This document shows, piece after piece, positions 34,466 to 46,659 of a DNA stretch of 64,000 bases; the first letter of the stretch is position 1; each line of letters opens with the position of its first letter. The notes beneath the pieces were generated by a model. That model did no database searches. It was not told the DNA's origin and was given only the letters and a program-made list of their open reading frames with translations. This DNA comes from Symbiodinium natans (taxonomy: Eukaryota > Sar > Dinophyceae > Suessiales > Symbiodiniaceae): contig CAJNDS010002618.1 in the NCBI GenBank assembly GCA_905221605.1, positions 62,001 to 126,000 of the forward strand, written 5' to 3'. Position numbers and translations under genes: made by a program.

Positions 34466-34490
34466 ACCCTCCCCCCCCCCCCACCGCCCC
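34373..34490 (+). repeat. Long poly-C tract, about 110 bases
   Basis: A near-pure C tract broken by a few single A and T. Poly-Pro and poly-Gly open frames across it are artefacts. Such a tract can form i-motif or G-quadruplex structures and is also a common assembly problem. Confidence 0.95.
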
Positions 34491-35462
34491 ACCCTGCCGA
34501 AGAGTCGCCTTAAACCTTAAGGGGCCTGGCTCAACTACGATCACTCCAAGCCGAACCCTAAACCCAAAAAAACCTCAACCCCAAAGCGTGAACCTTGAGC
34601 CCTAGACTAACCCTCAACCCCAAACCCCAAACCATAAACCATAAACCCGGAACCCTCAACCCTCAACCCTCAACCCAACCCTTATTGCTTGGGGTCCAGC
34701 GACTTGGGCACTGCGGAATCACCATGCTCACGCGGATGCGCTGGGCCGGGCCGAGGCGGGTCGCGTAGCGTTAAAATTAATACGGGCATGTGCTGCATGA
34801 TTTCCTCGCGAAAAAGCCGGAAGTTGGGGCCTTTCTTGACCGCCAATATAGATCCCCTGCGAACTCTTGATCTAATGCATGAACTGGGTGCAAGCCAAGT
34901 GGCTCTGCCGTCTTCAGGCCACGGCCTCGATGAAGCTTTGAGGGACTTTGCAGCTGGGACTGGCTGGGACCGCATCGTTCGACCCAAGAGTTCAAGTTTG
35001 CTCCATCCCGCGCGCCTTGTGCGCAACTCTGCTCCTCAGTTGAAAGATGGCACAGATTACACAGCAGGTCACATTGGTCTTGACAGGAGTCACGGAAGCT
35101 GAGTCTATCTTGAAATTCGAAATTGATGACAATCTTGGTGTTGCATGCAGTTGAGGCAAGGCTCGTCCAGGCACCTGGTGCTGCACCGAAGGCGCCGTAC
35201 TGCCTTGAATGGGGTTAGGGCCTTGGAGTTTACAGTGTACTTCACTGCCTGGGGGCTTTGGATTCAGCATTGCAAGTCCACAACTCCGACAGACCCTAAA
35301 CCCCAAGCCCTTTTACTAACCCTAAACCCTCAGCTCCGAAACTCTAGGAGGACTTCCAAGACCCCCCCCCTCCCACGCACGCGGCTCTGAGGCACCCACT
35401 CAAGGATCTTGAGACCCTGAGGGATGTCCTGACACATCTCCACATGAGACACCTAAAGGCAT

Positions 35463-35538
35463 ACCCTCTTGGGGTCCTTATGACAAGGGGATCCTATTAT
35501 TGTCGGCTAAATTTGGGATCCCTTATTATCGTAAACTC
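35463..35538 (+). repeat. Fold-back element, copy 4
   Basis: It shares TTGGGGTCCTTATGACAAGGGGATCCTA with copy 3 (TTGGGGTCCTTATAAGAAGGGGATCCTA type) and ends TATCGTAAACTCC. The left terminal repeat is degenerate. Confidence 0.65.
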
Positions 35539-35775
35539 CTAAAGATGTGTGGCCTTGTATGCGGTGGAAGAGGCTCGTGGATTCTTGCTGCCCAGTAGTG
35601 AGGCTGACACGGCCTAGAGGGCCCCCCCAGGAAGAAAGCGCCCTCTGAGGCCTTGGCCGCAGGCCCTATACTTGGAGGTTCATGGGTAGATACAAGTGGG
35701 GCTATAAGAAGGGCAACTTTTACTGGCTGTGTTGGCGACAACCTTGTTGAGGCTCACGTAGAAACCTTCAACTGG

Positions 35776-35892
35776 GGACTTCCGAAAATAGGGGTACCCC
35801 TTATATACCCCCAAAATACAATATATGTATATATATATAATCCTTTTAAAGGAACCCCCAAAAAAGGGTACCCCTATTTTCGGAAATCTCCA
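35776..35892. repeat. Fold-back element, copy 5, nearly perfect inverted repeat
   Basis: The arms CTTCCGAAAATAGGGGTACC and GGTACCCCTATTTTCGGAA are almost exact reverse complements. They enclose an AT-rich loop with ATATATGTATATATATATA. This is the clearest palindromic member of the family. Confidence 0.8.
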
Positions 35893-35999
35893 AAAAGGGT
35901 CGGAAACCCTCTTTGCCGATTCCCTGCGCAGGGGGCGTCCTCGTCTTGGACGAAGACCTGGAGTTGCAGCGTCGGCTTGACAGGGCTTAGGGAAGTCAG

Positions 36000-36105
36000 G
36001 GTTTAGGGCTTAGGGTTTAGGGTTCAGGTTTAAGGGTTTAGGGTTTAGGGTTTAGGGTTTTGTGTTTAGGGTTCAGGGTTTAGGGTTAGGGCTTGGGGTT
36101 CACAT
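36000..36105 (+). repeat. Telomere-type tract
   Basis: TTTAGGG units with TTCAGGG and GCTTAGGG variants, in spacer DNA. Confidence 0.85.
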
Positions 36106-37650
36106 AGGGTGTCACCTTTTTGCTTCGGGTGGAGAGCTGCCGCTCCAAACGCTGGTGACTGTCCCAGCTTGCTTGCGTCGGTTTGTCACTTCCTCTGACG
36201 CTTCCGCAACCAGACAGCAGAGCCAAAAGGGTAATTACTGTGTGTGCGCCCGACTGTGCAAGGCATCGGTAACGGATACTGGATCTTGCGTTCCAGAAGA
36301 CCCTTGAGAGAACCTAGCCCCTTCCATCCCAATGCCACCTCTCTGCAATCACCGCAGCTGACGTTGTCCTCCTGCGGAGGGGAGACGGATGCCGTGTTCA
36401 GGAAACTTACGCCCCCGCAGTGCCAGTGTGTGTTCGTGCTTGCAGCACGACTTCACGCATACTACGCTCGTGCACCACTAGGCGCGTGCATCACTACATT
36501 CGTTCAGCAAAATGCTCAGCACACAAAGGATGGCCCTGAGCCTGTGTACCTCACAGCCTAAACTTCCCCCACGCGTCCTCGGTCGAGTCACTGCAATATG
36601 GATCCGTGGTAAAGTCCACGGTCTGAAGGTCACGGGTTTGTGAATGGTGTGCTTGGCCTGGGTTACACGAGTTCTAGGCTGGTGAAAGGAAAAGATGGTC
36701 AACGGTGCCCCTTACCGTACCTCTACATGGCACTCTGATAAGGCATGTGGAGAGCAAGCTGCGTGTGGCTCTGGGAACTACGCCATGTCACGTTGCAGAG
36801 GGGCAAAGCCTCATCAATCCCAAACCCCCAGAACCTTCCACAAACGCAATCAGCGTGTTGCTTCGGTCTGCACCTTCTTGAGAGGAAAGGTCATGCGCTG
36901 CAGGAGGAACGAGCAGGCGGACCTTGCTGCGCTGCAGGACATGCGTACATTCCTCACACTTCTCGGGGGCCTTTAAACGCTTACCACAGCCTGTCGCGAA
37001 GTTCTGAAGAACTGTGTCACAAAATTGGGACACAGTGGAGTCCCAGGCTGGCTTGACCATGGAAAGTTTCACCTGCCACCGAACCCATCACATCACGATT
37101 CATGCCCTGGGATCGCAGCGTCTGTAGAGACCATCCGGCAAACACGCAGGCTACCACCAGGGCAACCTCACGCTGCTTTCCACAAGACCCTTACAAAGGG
37201 GGGACAAGCCCGGCTCTTACCGAAGTCCGGGGGATCTCCACCAAGGTTACTTGAAGAGCGAAGATACTTCGAAAGCGAGAGGCTTCCTCCGTGCACAGAC
37301 AGCAATAGCAATATCGAAAGTAGCAACGATGATTTTCACGAAACACAGCTAACAACCCCAGAAGCCACGGAACGCGAGAGCCGCAAACCCAGAACCCTGA
37401 AAGCCTGAAAGCCGCGAAGCCGAGCCCCCTCCCTGCCCCCCACAAACAAAAACACACACACACATAATAAAAACAACCCTGCTCAAACCAGCTGGCGCAA
37501 GCGATGGATCTAGGATGATCTGGGATACTCCGGGCCTGCATCAGATCTTGCACTGCGATCCACATCCTGGGCGGACTCTGCCCGTAGCACCTACCAATCT
37601 ACATGCCAAGCCTGGTCTGCCCTAGCATTGGGATGTTGACCTTATACTAA

Positions 37651-37706
37651 TAGTCCTTAATAGGGGTTCTAGTACCCCCGACTAGAATCCCTATTCAGGA
37701 CTGCTA
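37651..37706. repeat. Second type of palindromic element
   Basis: The arms TAGTCCTTAATAGGGGTTCT and AGAATCCCTATTCAGGACTG are imperfect reverse complements around a short centre (AGTACCCCCGACT). The sequence is not that of the fold-back family described above. No genes flank it within 1 kb. Confidence 0.7.
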
Positions 37707-39512
37707 GTACCAGGGGGAAGATCCCAACATATCCCAACCCTAGCCTCCCTCATCTTTCATTGCAAGCTGCATAGGGCCAGTCATTTGAAGTTTATGGAGA
37801 GCTCCGCAAAGGACACCTGCCATCGCAAGATGAGGCATGGAGAACTCTCACACGTTCAATAACGTTCGTCTGGCCGCACTGTGACACCAGAACCCTTCAC
37901 CAAACCTCTCAAGCTCCGAAAACAGCCGATCAGCGCCGGCCTGAAAGAATGTATGGCTAACAGTCTTCAAGCTCAGCCTCAGCATGACAGCATTAACCTA
38001 TCCACATCCAGACATCGAGCTCAAAAACATCTAAGCGCTGTCAACAGCATCAGCTGGACAACTTAAATGACCCAGAGCTGGAGCTCAGAGGCCAGCGCCG
38101 GGCTGAGGTGTAGAGTGTTAGCACAAATAGGAGTACGTAAATTGGGCTCAACGGAGAACAGAGCCTCAAAATGGCTACAGGGACACGGCTGCTGTCGCAC
38201 AACCGACTGACGAACCAGGGGTTTCGCAATCTCCCCGTGTATATGCTTGAGTTCAAACTCATTCATTCACATACAACCTGGCCTAAATACCCTGCTCCCA
38301 CCCCACATCCCCGATAAGACCGACGCCATTTGAATATTAGTCTTAGCCACAGAACCTGCAACTTGTGCGCATGCATGTATGTAAGTCACCTGTCTTTCCT
38401 CACTCTCCATCGCTGAAGAACAAGTCATCAGTTGTGCTCACACCCGCAGGTCGCGGTGGCCCTTTGGGCGCAGCGGGCTCCTGAGCAGAGAATCTCCCCA
38501 AGCAAACCGTGCACCCTGCACTTACCCAGTAAGTTTTCGGACATTCTCCCCGGGCGGCTCAGCAGCTGAACGAAAGGGGAAGGCCCGGGATTCTCCCACA
38601 TTCTCCCCAACTCCAGCACCCCCGTCCTCGGGACATCTTGTTGCGGGCGGAGGGGCAGCGGGCAGACCCCGCGTCACCGCCGGCGCACTCGGCTCCTGAA
38701 GCCGAGAAAGGAGCACTAGGACAGTGCTCGTGTGGGAACTCTCGGAGTTCAAAGAGATCAGACAGAACACATCCAGAAGAAGTCAGGGATGCCGGAGAAG
38801 CTTTTTAGCTTTTTTCTGCTCTGCAGAATCTGTCGCAAAAACAACTAGCTGTACAGGTTTTGAAAGTACGTCCCTGGCTCAGGGGGGTCCGGGGGGGCAT
38901 CTAGGCATGAGGTCACCCACGTCCTCAAGTGCATCTTGATCGGAGACTGCCATAGTACCACGATTGTACCAAGTGCATCACCCGCTAGGCATCGTGTCAG
39001 CATGTGTAACCTAGCTAGTCTGAAAAGATTTGGGACCTATTGTTCACCAACTTCTTTTCGTGTGTGGCCGCATGCCGCCCAGAAGCTCCCTGCCAAATGC
39101 CAAATCAAACTCGCACCGCCCTGAAGATGAGACGACCGAAACAGGGCATGAACATGCTGTCTCGAGACTCTCCGGGGCTAAGGGCCGTCTTGTGGAAAAG
39201 GGTCCCCGAAAGGGTTGTCTTCGGCGAATGAGCAGGAGTATCCCCCTTTAGGAGGCTGTACTCCGTAGTACGTGCATGGTGGAGGTCAGAAAGACTCTGT
39301 AGAAGTTCCCTAAAACCTGGTAACTACTAAAGTTTCTACCACAGTGCTTTAGGCAACCCATCCTGACTTGTGAATTGTGGTTCGGGCTCTGGCCACCACA
39401 CCTGGCCTCTGACAAGCCCAAATATGCAGGACGCAGAAGTCGCACGAGCGATGACTCGATGAGGGTCATCGAAAACACTGGCGGCGGCACCAGGCAAACC
39501 TGAGCTAGTTGG

Positions 39513-40330
39513 CTAGTTGGAATCGGAACCTGAATCTTGCTGTGGAAAAGGCGGGAAGCCCCAATCTCGAAAGTGTCGGATGTGAGATGGAGGGGACACC
39601 GAGAACGCCTTGGATCGACTGCGTGCCCTTGGGCGCATCATGCGTGGGATCACGAAGGAGCACCGTGACTGAGTCTGCCTGCTCCAGCCACGGTCGGGAC
39701 GACTCTCTGTGCCCGATGGCAGGGAGTCGGAGGCGTCATCGCACGGCAGTGGATCCGCATGGCCCAATTCTGCAGGGCCGCTGCGCGCGCGCGCACTGCG
39801 CGTGGAGGTGCGCTCCAAGGCCTCGACGTCCAGCCTGCAGACAGGAAGACTTCCAAGAGTTTCGAAGTGCTCTTGAGCCGGCTCCGGCTCTGGCATCCCA
39901 GAATGTCCCGCTGGACGCCTAGAAACAGAGACTTCACAGACCTCGTCTGCAGAGGAGCTCTGGGTGTACATCTTTATGGCCTCGCACTGCATCGCTTCCA
40001 GAGTTTGCTTGTGCTGCTTCAGCTCGCCAAGCTTTTCGTCTCCGCAAACCTCTGCCAGGCCCCAACACCCAGACCCAGTATTTTGTCTCAACTTCCTAAA
40101 CCACTTAGATTTTGGGTAAGCGATCGTTGCGGTTTATGTCCCAGGCCCCGCCCCCCCCCCCCTCCCCCAGCATCTGAGGTCCGTGCACACATGTACATCT
40201 GGAGTAAGAAGCCCACGTGCGACAGCACATTCATCTGCTGGAGGCCCTGCTCCAAATGGAGGCTGCAGCTCATCTCACGACCAAAGGCCGTGATCTCAAC
40301 TGAGACCTCCATGCCTCGAGTGGGCGAGAA
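39513..40330 (-). CDS. Unidentified protein, two probable exons
   Basis: A first segment, about 40190-40330, reads MEVSVEITAFGREMSC and NVLSHVGFLLQMYMC. A second, about 39513-40055, starts EVCGDEKLGELKQHKQTLEA. It continues with a helical region, then a low-complexity Ser/Pro/Arg-rich tail with many acidic and basic residues, ending QQDSGSDSN before a stop at 39513-39515. The join between the two is not phase-resolved. No family is recognised. The helical part may form a coiled coil. Confidence 0.45.
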
Positions 40331-40978
40331 AGTCTTTCCCCCCACCCCGCTTGAGCCGAAGGCTCACCTCCGCGCACCATGCACTGATATTTTGGATACC
40401 TCTTTGGGCCGCGATGACAAGCTTTCATCCGGACAGCACCTAACAATACCTACTAGAAGGCAGAAATTCTCGGACGACTTGCATCCAATCGGCCTCGTCT
40501 GACGGGGGGTCGAACAAGCTGATCGTCGGAGGCATGCCAGATGCCACAGTGGGAGGCGGCATCATGAGGCCCTGCAAGATGTCATGCTAGCTGCCGAGCA
40601 GAGCTCAACTCCTGGAATGCAAACACCCCATTGAGTGAGGTCTGCTACAGTCGCGGGCGTGGCCTGCGTGACAGTACCCACAGGCCCGGGCACCGTACCC
40701 ACGGGCGCCAAGGTACCCGCTGGGCTGCCTGCTGCCGCAGGTGCTTCGTCCACCTGGATCTACAAGACTCACCAAGATTCCCAACAACAAGAAATACGAG
40801 AAAGGCTCATTCCTCGCGTTTCGTCACGCATGGTAGACGAAAAACCTAAAGCATCTTCTTAGCATCCGCTCAATGTGTGCATTTGCCCGAGCATATTCCA
40901 AACCACACCACGTGAGAAATGTCACACCGGAAACCCCCCCCACACACCAACAAAAACAAACGAGACGAAGCAACTACA

Positions 40979-41014
40979 ACCAACCAACCAACCAACCAAC
41001 CAACCAACCAACCA
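40979..41014 (+). repeat. ACCA tetranucleotide microsatellite
   Basis: Nine units of AACC/ACCA, followed by two copies of GAGAAAGCAGAACCACAACA at about 41026-41069. Non-coding. Confidence 0.9.
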
Positions 41015-41069
41015 ACAGTGCCAATTGAGAAAGCAGAACCACAACATTGAGAAAGCAGAACCACAACAG

Positions 41070-42500
41070 CAAGAAAGTACTGATAGCTATAGCAAGAAAG
41101 CAAAAATTCACTAAGAAAGTACATTCAACAAAACAAAAAGCAAAAGAGACAAAACAAAGGGATCAAGCCCTCCGGCTCTGGCTCTCCGGGCCTCCTCCCG
41201 GCAGCGCTTGGCACCTCTTGGGCTCGGTGACCGCTCCGCGCCTGATTTTGGGACCGTTCTCTTGGAAGGGGCTTTCAGGAGTTCTCTTCGGGTTTTCCGG
41301 AGGTTTCTTGGGGATCTTAAGGAAGGGCTTTTGAAGAGGAGGGCTTGAGGGTTTTAGATGTTTTAGGGGGGCGTTTGGAAGCTCAGGGGTTTTGGGGTTT
41401 GGGGGGGTTGAAGCACCTGGTGTTTGAGCGGCACAAGGGTTTTGGAATGGTTTTGGGATCAGGGAGTTGAGGATGTTGCAAAGGCATGTTGAAAGCTCCG
41501 AAGCTCCTTTGCAAGCGGGGCGCCCTCCGCCGCCACTCCCCGGCCCCGTCCCCGCCGCCCGCCTGGCCGCGAGAGGAGGGGGTGTCTTCGGGTTCTGCAG
41601 CGCTTCTCTGGGATTTCAGCTGAACGATGGAGGCTTTGCTGGACTTGGGATTTTGGCGGGCCATGCAGCTCGACGATCTCGAACGGGCCGCTTGGAGATT
41701 CACAACAGGCCAGGGAACTTACGTGACGATTTAACGATTGTGGACACTGGACATCGATCTGCATGTGAGGCTGTGAGTAGCAGAAGGGCCCTGCATCCGA
41801 AACATTCCAATCCTCAAGCTGGCCTCCCCGGCCCCTGCGCCCTCGCCCTCGCATCTCGTGTGGCTCCTACCAGAAACAAGCAGAGCCAGCGGCTGCATGG
41901 CAACCCTAGCTCTCGCAAGCTCCCATTCCTTTTGCAATTGGCCTGTAGCCGAAGAACCACACAACCGGCACATGTAGCAATCCCCGCATGTCTCCAGGAG
42001 AAAAAAGAAGTTGTGCCATGTTTTGCGAAACTTTCTGCCGTAAGTAGGACGAGAATATGTCCCTCAAACCCTGCGCCGATGCCCGAGCTACGCGCCTCGG
42101 GAGGTGGTGCAAGCGCTTTTGCTGGGGCCTGAGCTTCCGACAAGCTTGACCAAGCAAAGCGACAGAACCTGCGGGGCGGTGCCAAGATGTCCGTAAGTGC
42201 TGGGCACTGGCCTCACCGAGCTGGTTCCATCGCCGCACCTCCACGGATGTTCCAGCTTGGACACAAACGTGCAGTCAACAGCCCATGATCTCTTGCACAC
42301 CATCTAGATGCCTTGCTGCTTTCTTCACTTAATGTCGCCAAATGTCACGCGCAAAGCTGTACAGGTTACGGCGAGTGCACATTCTACTCGCATAGCCGAC
42401 TGCACGAACCCTTTTAAGACTCCGTCCTGCAGTTCTTCGTGCAGCGCCCGCTCCTCGAAATGAATGCACACAAGCCCCTGTACTCCAAATTCCAGGTTAG
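41070..42500. other. Stretch without a secure gene
   Basis: Several long overlapping frames exist on both strands between 41.4 and 42.25 kb. The minus-strand frame at about 41906-42244 contains a plausible helical segment (ARASAQGLRDIFSSYLRQKV), but no motif or splice-consistent neighbour supports it. Confidence 0.35.
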
Positions 42501-42506
42501 GCTCGC

Positions 42507-43650
42507 TTATGCTCCAAGTATGCTCCCTACGTCAGAGGCCTTGTCGATCTTGGCCTGCAAGACAAGGGCAAAGCGCTGAAGAAGGCCGCGATGCCGCTTC
42601 TTCGCACCGGCCTCCGGGGCCACGGATGGTTTTGGCATTTGGCCTCCTCTTGGACACATTCAAAAAACTCATTGCATTTCCGCGTCGCGTGACACTGCTC
42701 CGGGGTCCAGGCGCAAGCATGTGCCCAGTCGCCTTCAAGGCGGGCCATCTCGCTTTGCAGCCCCTGACGGGCTGGAACCCATGCACGGAACGCCGCCCCA
42801 GATCATTTACCTAGCCAACGCGGGCAACTACACCAAAGATCAAACAAAAATGCCTCGATGCAAGTCCGGCTCTCGGCGATAGCCTTTGTGTGTAGAGCCT
42901 GCGCCGCGGTGACGGCCCTGGCAGCGACTTTTTTTCGACATGCACAGCATCCGTGAGATCTTTGGCAGGTCTAAGTCGAATTCTCCTTCGCGAATCGCCC
43001 TAACAGGGCCAGACCTTTCTCTAAACCAAGCCGGAGGCACCGGAGCACATCCAGGATCTCACTGCGGGCAGACCTGCCGGACCTGACAGCGCTCGTACAG
43101 CTTCGCCAAAGATCAAGCACCCTGCCCGAGCATCTGGCGAGTAGGCATTCAGGATCTCGACCACACATCCACTCAATGGAATGGAGCTTTGGGGGTCGCA
43201 GAAGGCCATGCTGACCTCGCTCCTGAAGTGGACGTCGATGACGAGGCGACCCGGGGCCCGCCGAAGGCGCACCTCGTCCTGGTTGGGCGGAGCGCCGCGC
43301 CGCTGATCTGCCATCACGGCCATGAGCCGCTCCAGTTGGGAGGACGTCCATGCTGCCAGTGGGGGCTGCAGGTGATGCTTCTGGAGTCGGGCCTCCAGAA
43401 ATTCCAGCTCGCCCACGCAGAGCTGCAAGGTGCACAGGGGATCCTCATCATCGGGCAGCTCAGGTAGGCTGCGATGCCAGTGGAGTAGGACTTCGGCCGT
43501 CTCACCGCCCGTGGAGTCCCAAACGGTAAACACAGGCACAGGTGGAGGGGCGGGAGCCGTGGATGCCGCGGCCGCGGTGCCCGGAACTGCGACCAGCGAA
43601 GGCTCAGAAGCAACGGACATGGTAAAGATCGAGCAGCACAAACTGCACAC
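42507..43650 (-). CDS. Unidentified protein, three or more exons
   Basis: The first exon opens with ATG (43650 or the later ATG at 43620) and ends at 43074 with GCAG before GT. It reads VFTVWDSTGGETAEVLLHWH, ELPDDEDPLCTLQLCVGELE, then RLVIDVHFRSEVSMAFCDPQ. A second exon, 42644-42763, reads LQSEMARLEGDWAHACAWTP then HATRKCNEFFECVQEE and ends GAGGAG before a GC donor. A terminal exon, 42507-42554, reads AKIDKASDVGSILGA and stops. The last join is in phase; the first is not, so an exon between 43.07 and 42.76 kb is probably missing. The first exon begins with a Pro/Ala-rich stretch and then alternates helices and strands. No family is recognised. Confidence 0.55.
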
Positions 43651-44040
43651 GATGCAACCGCACAGGCTGCATAGCAGGTAGTCACGCTGCTACGCTAAGA
43701 TGTGCTGAGGGAAAGTACTGCAAGCAACTGCTTATAAATGCAAATGAAAGTTTAATAATATTATATATCCATATAGAGGGAGAGAGAGGGAGAGAAAGCA
43801 AGAGAGAGACTATGCTGGGGCAGAGTCAGCAAAAAGCACCAGGTATGACTAGCTGGAACATATTGCGTCGCTGATCCCTTACGCATCGAGGCTGTTGCAA
43901 ATTCCTTTGTCGCCAGAGGCTTGAGAAAGGATTGGAGGCGCCAGCAGCTTGCATAGGCGCATGGGATACATGCACACAGCGAAAACGGCAGAACTGGTAC
44001 TCCTGCGCAGCACGGCGACCAGCACACTATCAAAAGACTC

Positions 44041-44241
44041 GCACGCACACGCGCACACACACAGACATACATACATACATACATACATACATACATACAT
44101 ACATACATACATACATACATACATACATACATACATACATACATACATACATACATACATACATACATACCTACGTACGTACGTACATACAGACAGACAG
44201 ACAGACCGACAGACAGACGGACAGACAGACATACATACGTA
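44041..44241 (+). repeat. Compound ACAC / ATAC / CAGA microsatellite
   Basis: CA repeats lead into about 27 units of ATAC, then ACGT-type and CAGA units. The long open frames on both strands (His-Thr-Tyr-Ile or Val-Cys-Met-Tyr repeats) are repeat artefacts. Confidence 0.95.
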
Positions 44242-45659
44242 CCCACACTCACTCGGCTCACGCAACCTTGCCACGCTCGACTTCTGTTTGTCACCCATAG
44301 CACTGAGGTGAGAGAGTTGCATTGACCCTACGTATTCCAAAGATAGCCAGCGGCCATTCTGAATATCAGCCATCGCGCAGTAAGCATAGTAAACAACTCC
44401 AAGAAATGCTCTCGCAAATCCGGATAGGTCAGTCAATACTCACATTAGCATTCCCTGGCTCACGGGGGAGGCCAGTATTTCGAGCGGCTAATGGCCAGTC
44501 CGGCCATGTTCGGTCATCCGACCATTTCTCGCGTCTCCGCAGCCTCCCCAAGGACTTTTGCCACAAAGGTAAGCCTCAGAATGGGCTCTGCAACTTGAAG
44601 CAAGGCAGTAAGGCACAAAAGGCACTTTGGGTCTTGTAACGGTCCGCTTGGGAGGAATGGGAGGAACTGGAGAACCCTGAATAGAGCCGCCCTCAGCCCC
44701 AGACAACTTCCTCGAATGCGACTCGTCTGGGGGCACCTCTAGCCTGGCCAGGAAGGGGTTAAAGGAGGGTGGGGTTCGGGTTTTTCGATCAAGGTCCATG
44801 GCTAAGGCTTCTTTGTAGGGCCTTCTTGGGGCTTTGCGGGGTTTCCTACACCTGTAACAATGGCAGAGCGGACCCCAAGCGATGCAAGTGGTCGTGGAGG
44901 ACCACTTTCACGGAGCTGGACCACTTTCTGTCGGTACGAACCTCAGGGGGTCCAATGCTTTCTTGCAAGGAAACGGCCAGGGCTAAACCCAAAACCCAAC
45001 ACACTCAACAGCACTAAACTTGTCACTAAACCATACTTAGCCATAAGCCCAAGCATACGAAAAAACTCACTGAACTCAACCCCAAAACCCCAACGATACA
45101 AAAACTGAGGCTTTGTCCCATGCCAGCAAGTCCTCGGCCTGCCAACTGCGAACTCACTCTTTGCAAATCAGCTGCAGCACTTCGTCAGTGACGTTGTTTA
45201 GGTACTCATTGTGGTCAGCTGCGGAGTTGGAAACTGAAAACCCGGGGACTCGAAAACTGGAAAACCCGATTCGAGGAACTGCAAAGAAGCGGATTCGGGA
45301 AACCAAAAGCGCGGACTCGGGCAAGCAATGGGGAATCTCGCTCATTCCCGAAACCGGAAAACGGCGACTCGGAAAACTCTAACTCTGGAAACTTGGGGCA
45401 GCCGCTCTGCCAGCTCCTAGGCCGAAAAATTACTGCCTCTCCGAGAGTCCCTGAACCCCAAACTCCTGAACCGGATGTGGGAAGTGGCCGCTGCATTCAA
45501 AGTGCAACCTAGCAGGGCGTGTGGGGATGGTGCCACACCCCCACCCCATCAGCGCCCTTGCAGCTGCTTGAACGGTGGGCCTTTAGCAGGCTTGAGATGA
45601 ACGTTCTCATCCCCCCCAGCCCCCCAACCCTCCTTCCTGGATCGCATCCACTCAGTTTC

Positions 45660-45757
45660 TCAGCAACTTCCTGAATCAAACAGCTTCCTGAATCGCCTAA
45701 CTTCCTGAATCCTGGCTTCCTGAACCACCTAGCTTTCTGAATCCTGGCTTCCTATAG
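45660..45757 (+). repeat. Degenerate tandem repeat of CTTCCTGAATC
   Basis: At least six units related to CTTCCTGAATC, spaced by 5-11 bases of variable sequence, in non-coding DNA. Confidence 0.75.
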
Positions 45758-46659
45758 CATGGCCAGTTTCTGGAACGCACACAAACCACTCATCATGTAG
45801 CATGCCTTTGGGTGAGGTGGCCTTGATGCCTCACACGAAAACGCCTCTCGGCTGTATAGTCCTTTTCGCTCCGCATCCCCGACGGACCGCACCGACGGAC
45901 CGGACACAAAGTCCCCTCCAACGCAAGGGGAGGTCATGCTATGTCAGACCCGGGATGCATTGTGTTCAAAGTCTGGATGTCAACAGAAAGAGCCAGTTAT
46001 GATCTTGGTCCTCTTTTAAAGCTTCCGAATTCTAATTGGGCGCCCAAAGGGACCACACGGCCGCCACACAAAAGATCCTCCACTCTGACCATGAGGTGCT
46101 GTTGAATTCCGAGAGAGGCACTTTGCCTCGGAGGTTTACAAGTCCGCAGCTAGTTACAAACCGAGCATGCTCAACCCTAAGCATACCTGCAACGCGGTGA
46201 AAGCGGGTCAGGGAAACCGAGGAATCAGTTTGAAGGAATGCCCTACAGGTACCCGTGTCCTTGAACCCTAAGACCTCAGATGGACATAGGATGACATAGG
46301 CCCCCCAAAACGAAACCTTCTTCAGGACCTGCGAAGCGGATCACAAACCAAGCCTCGGCTGGGTGCAATGTGCCGGCCATTAGGACGTCCGAGCGCGTCA
46401 CGAGCTGCACCTCCTCTGCGAAAGAACGTTGCAGCGGATTGGGCTTCTGAAGATACGCTCAAGTGGGAGCCTGTATGGTTTCTCCCGACAGCTCGTCCCT
46501 CCTCTCGTAGCTCCACTCAACGCCTCGGACAAAAGCTGTGGCCGATGAACCGATGAAAGCCTCCCAATGCTGTCATGTACACGGGAAGCTCGGAATGGTG
46601 CGGCCGAAGCGCAGAAGTCATTTACGCCAGTGCAGTCCAAGGCACTCTGCTGTCGCACT

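Larger units (their letters stand above)
34150..39500. other. Repeat-rich spacer without a recognised gene
   Basis: Between the AT-rich patch and the gene at 39.5 kb I find no motif-supported exon. The stretch holds the poly-C tract, telomere-type words at about 34550-34680 and 35290-35330, two fold-back elements, a telomere-type tract at about 36000-36105, and a separate palindromic element at 37651-37706. Confidence 0.45.
43700..46650. other. Spacer with microsatellite and tandem repeats
   Basis: No motif-supported exon is seen. The stretch holds the ACAT/CAGA microsatellite at 44041-44241, degenerate GGAAAACCCGGGGACTCG-like words at about 45225-45380, and an 11-base tandem repeat at 45660-45757. 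Confidence 0.45.

Noticed and set aside
34137-34605. Frames of poly-Gly and poly-Pro
   Set aside because: They are translations of the long C tract.
43761-44436. Long open frames on both strands with Val-Cys-Met-Tyr or His-Thr-Tyr-Ile repeats
   Set aside because: They are translations of the ATAC/CAGA microsatellite; no unique coding sequence of family type flanks them.
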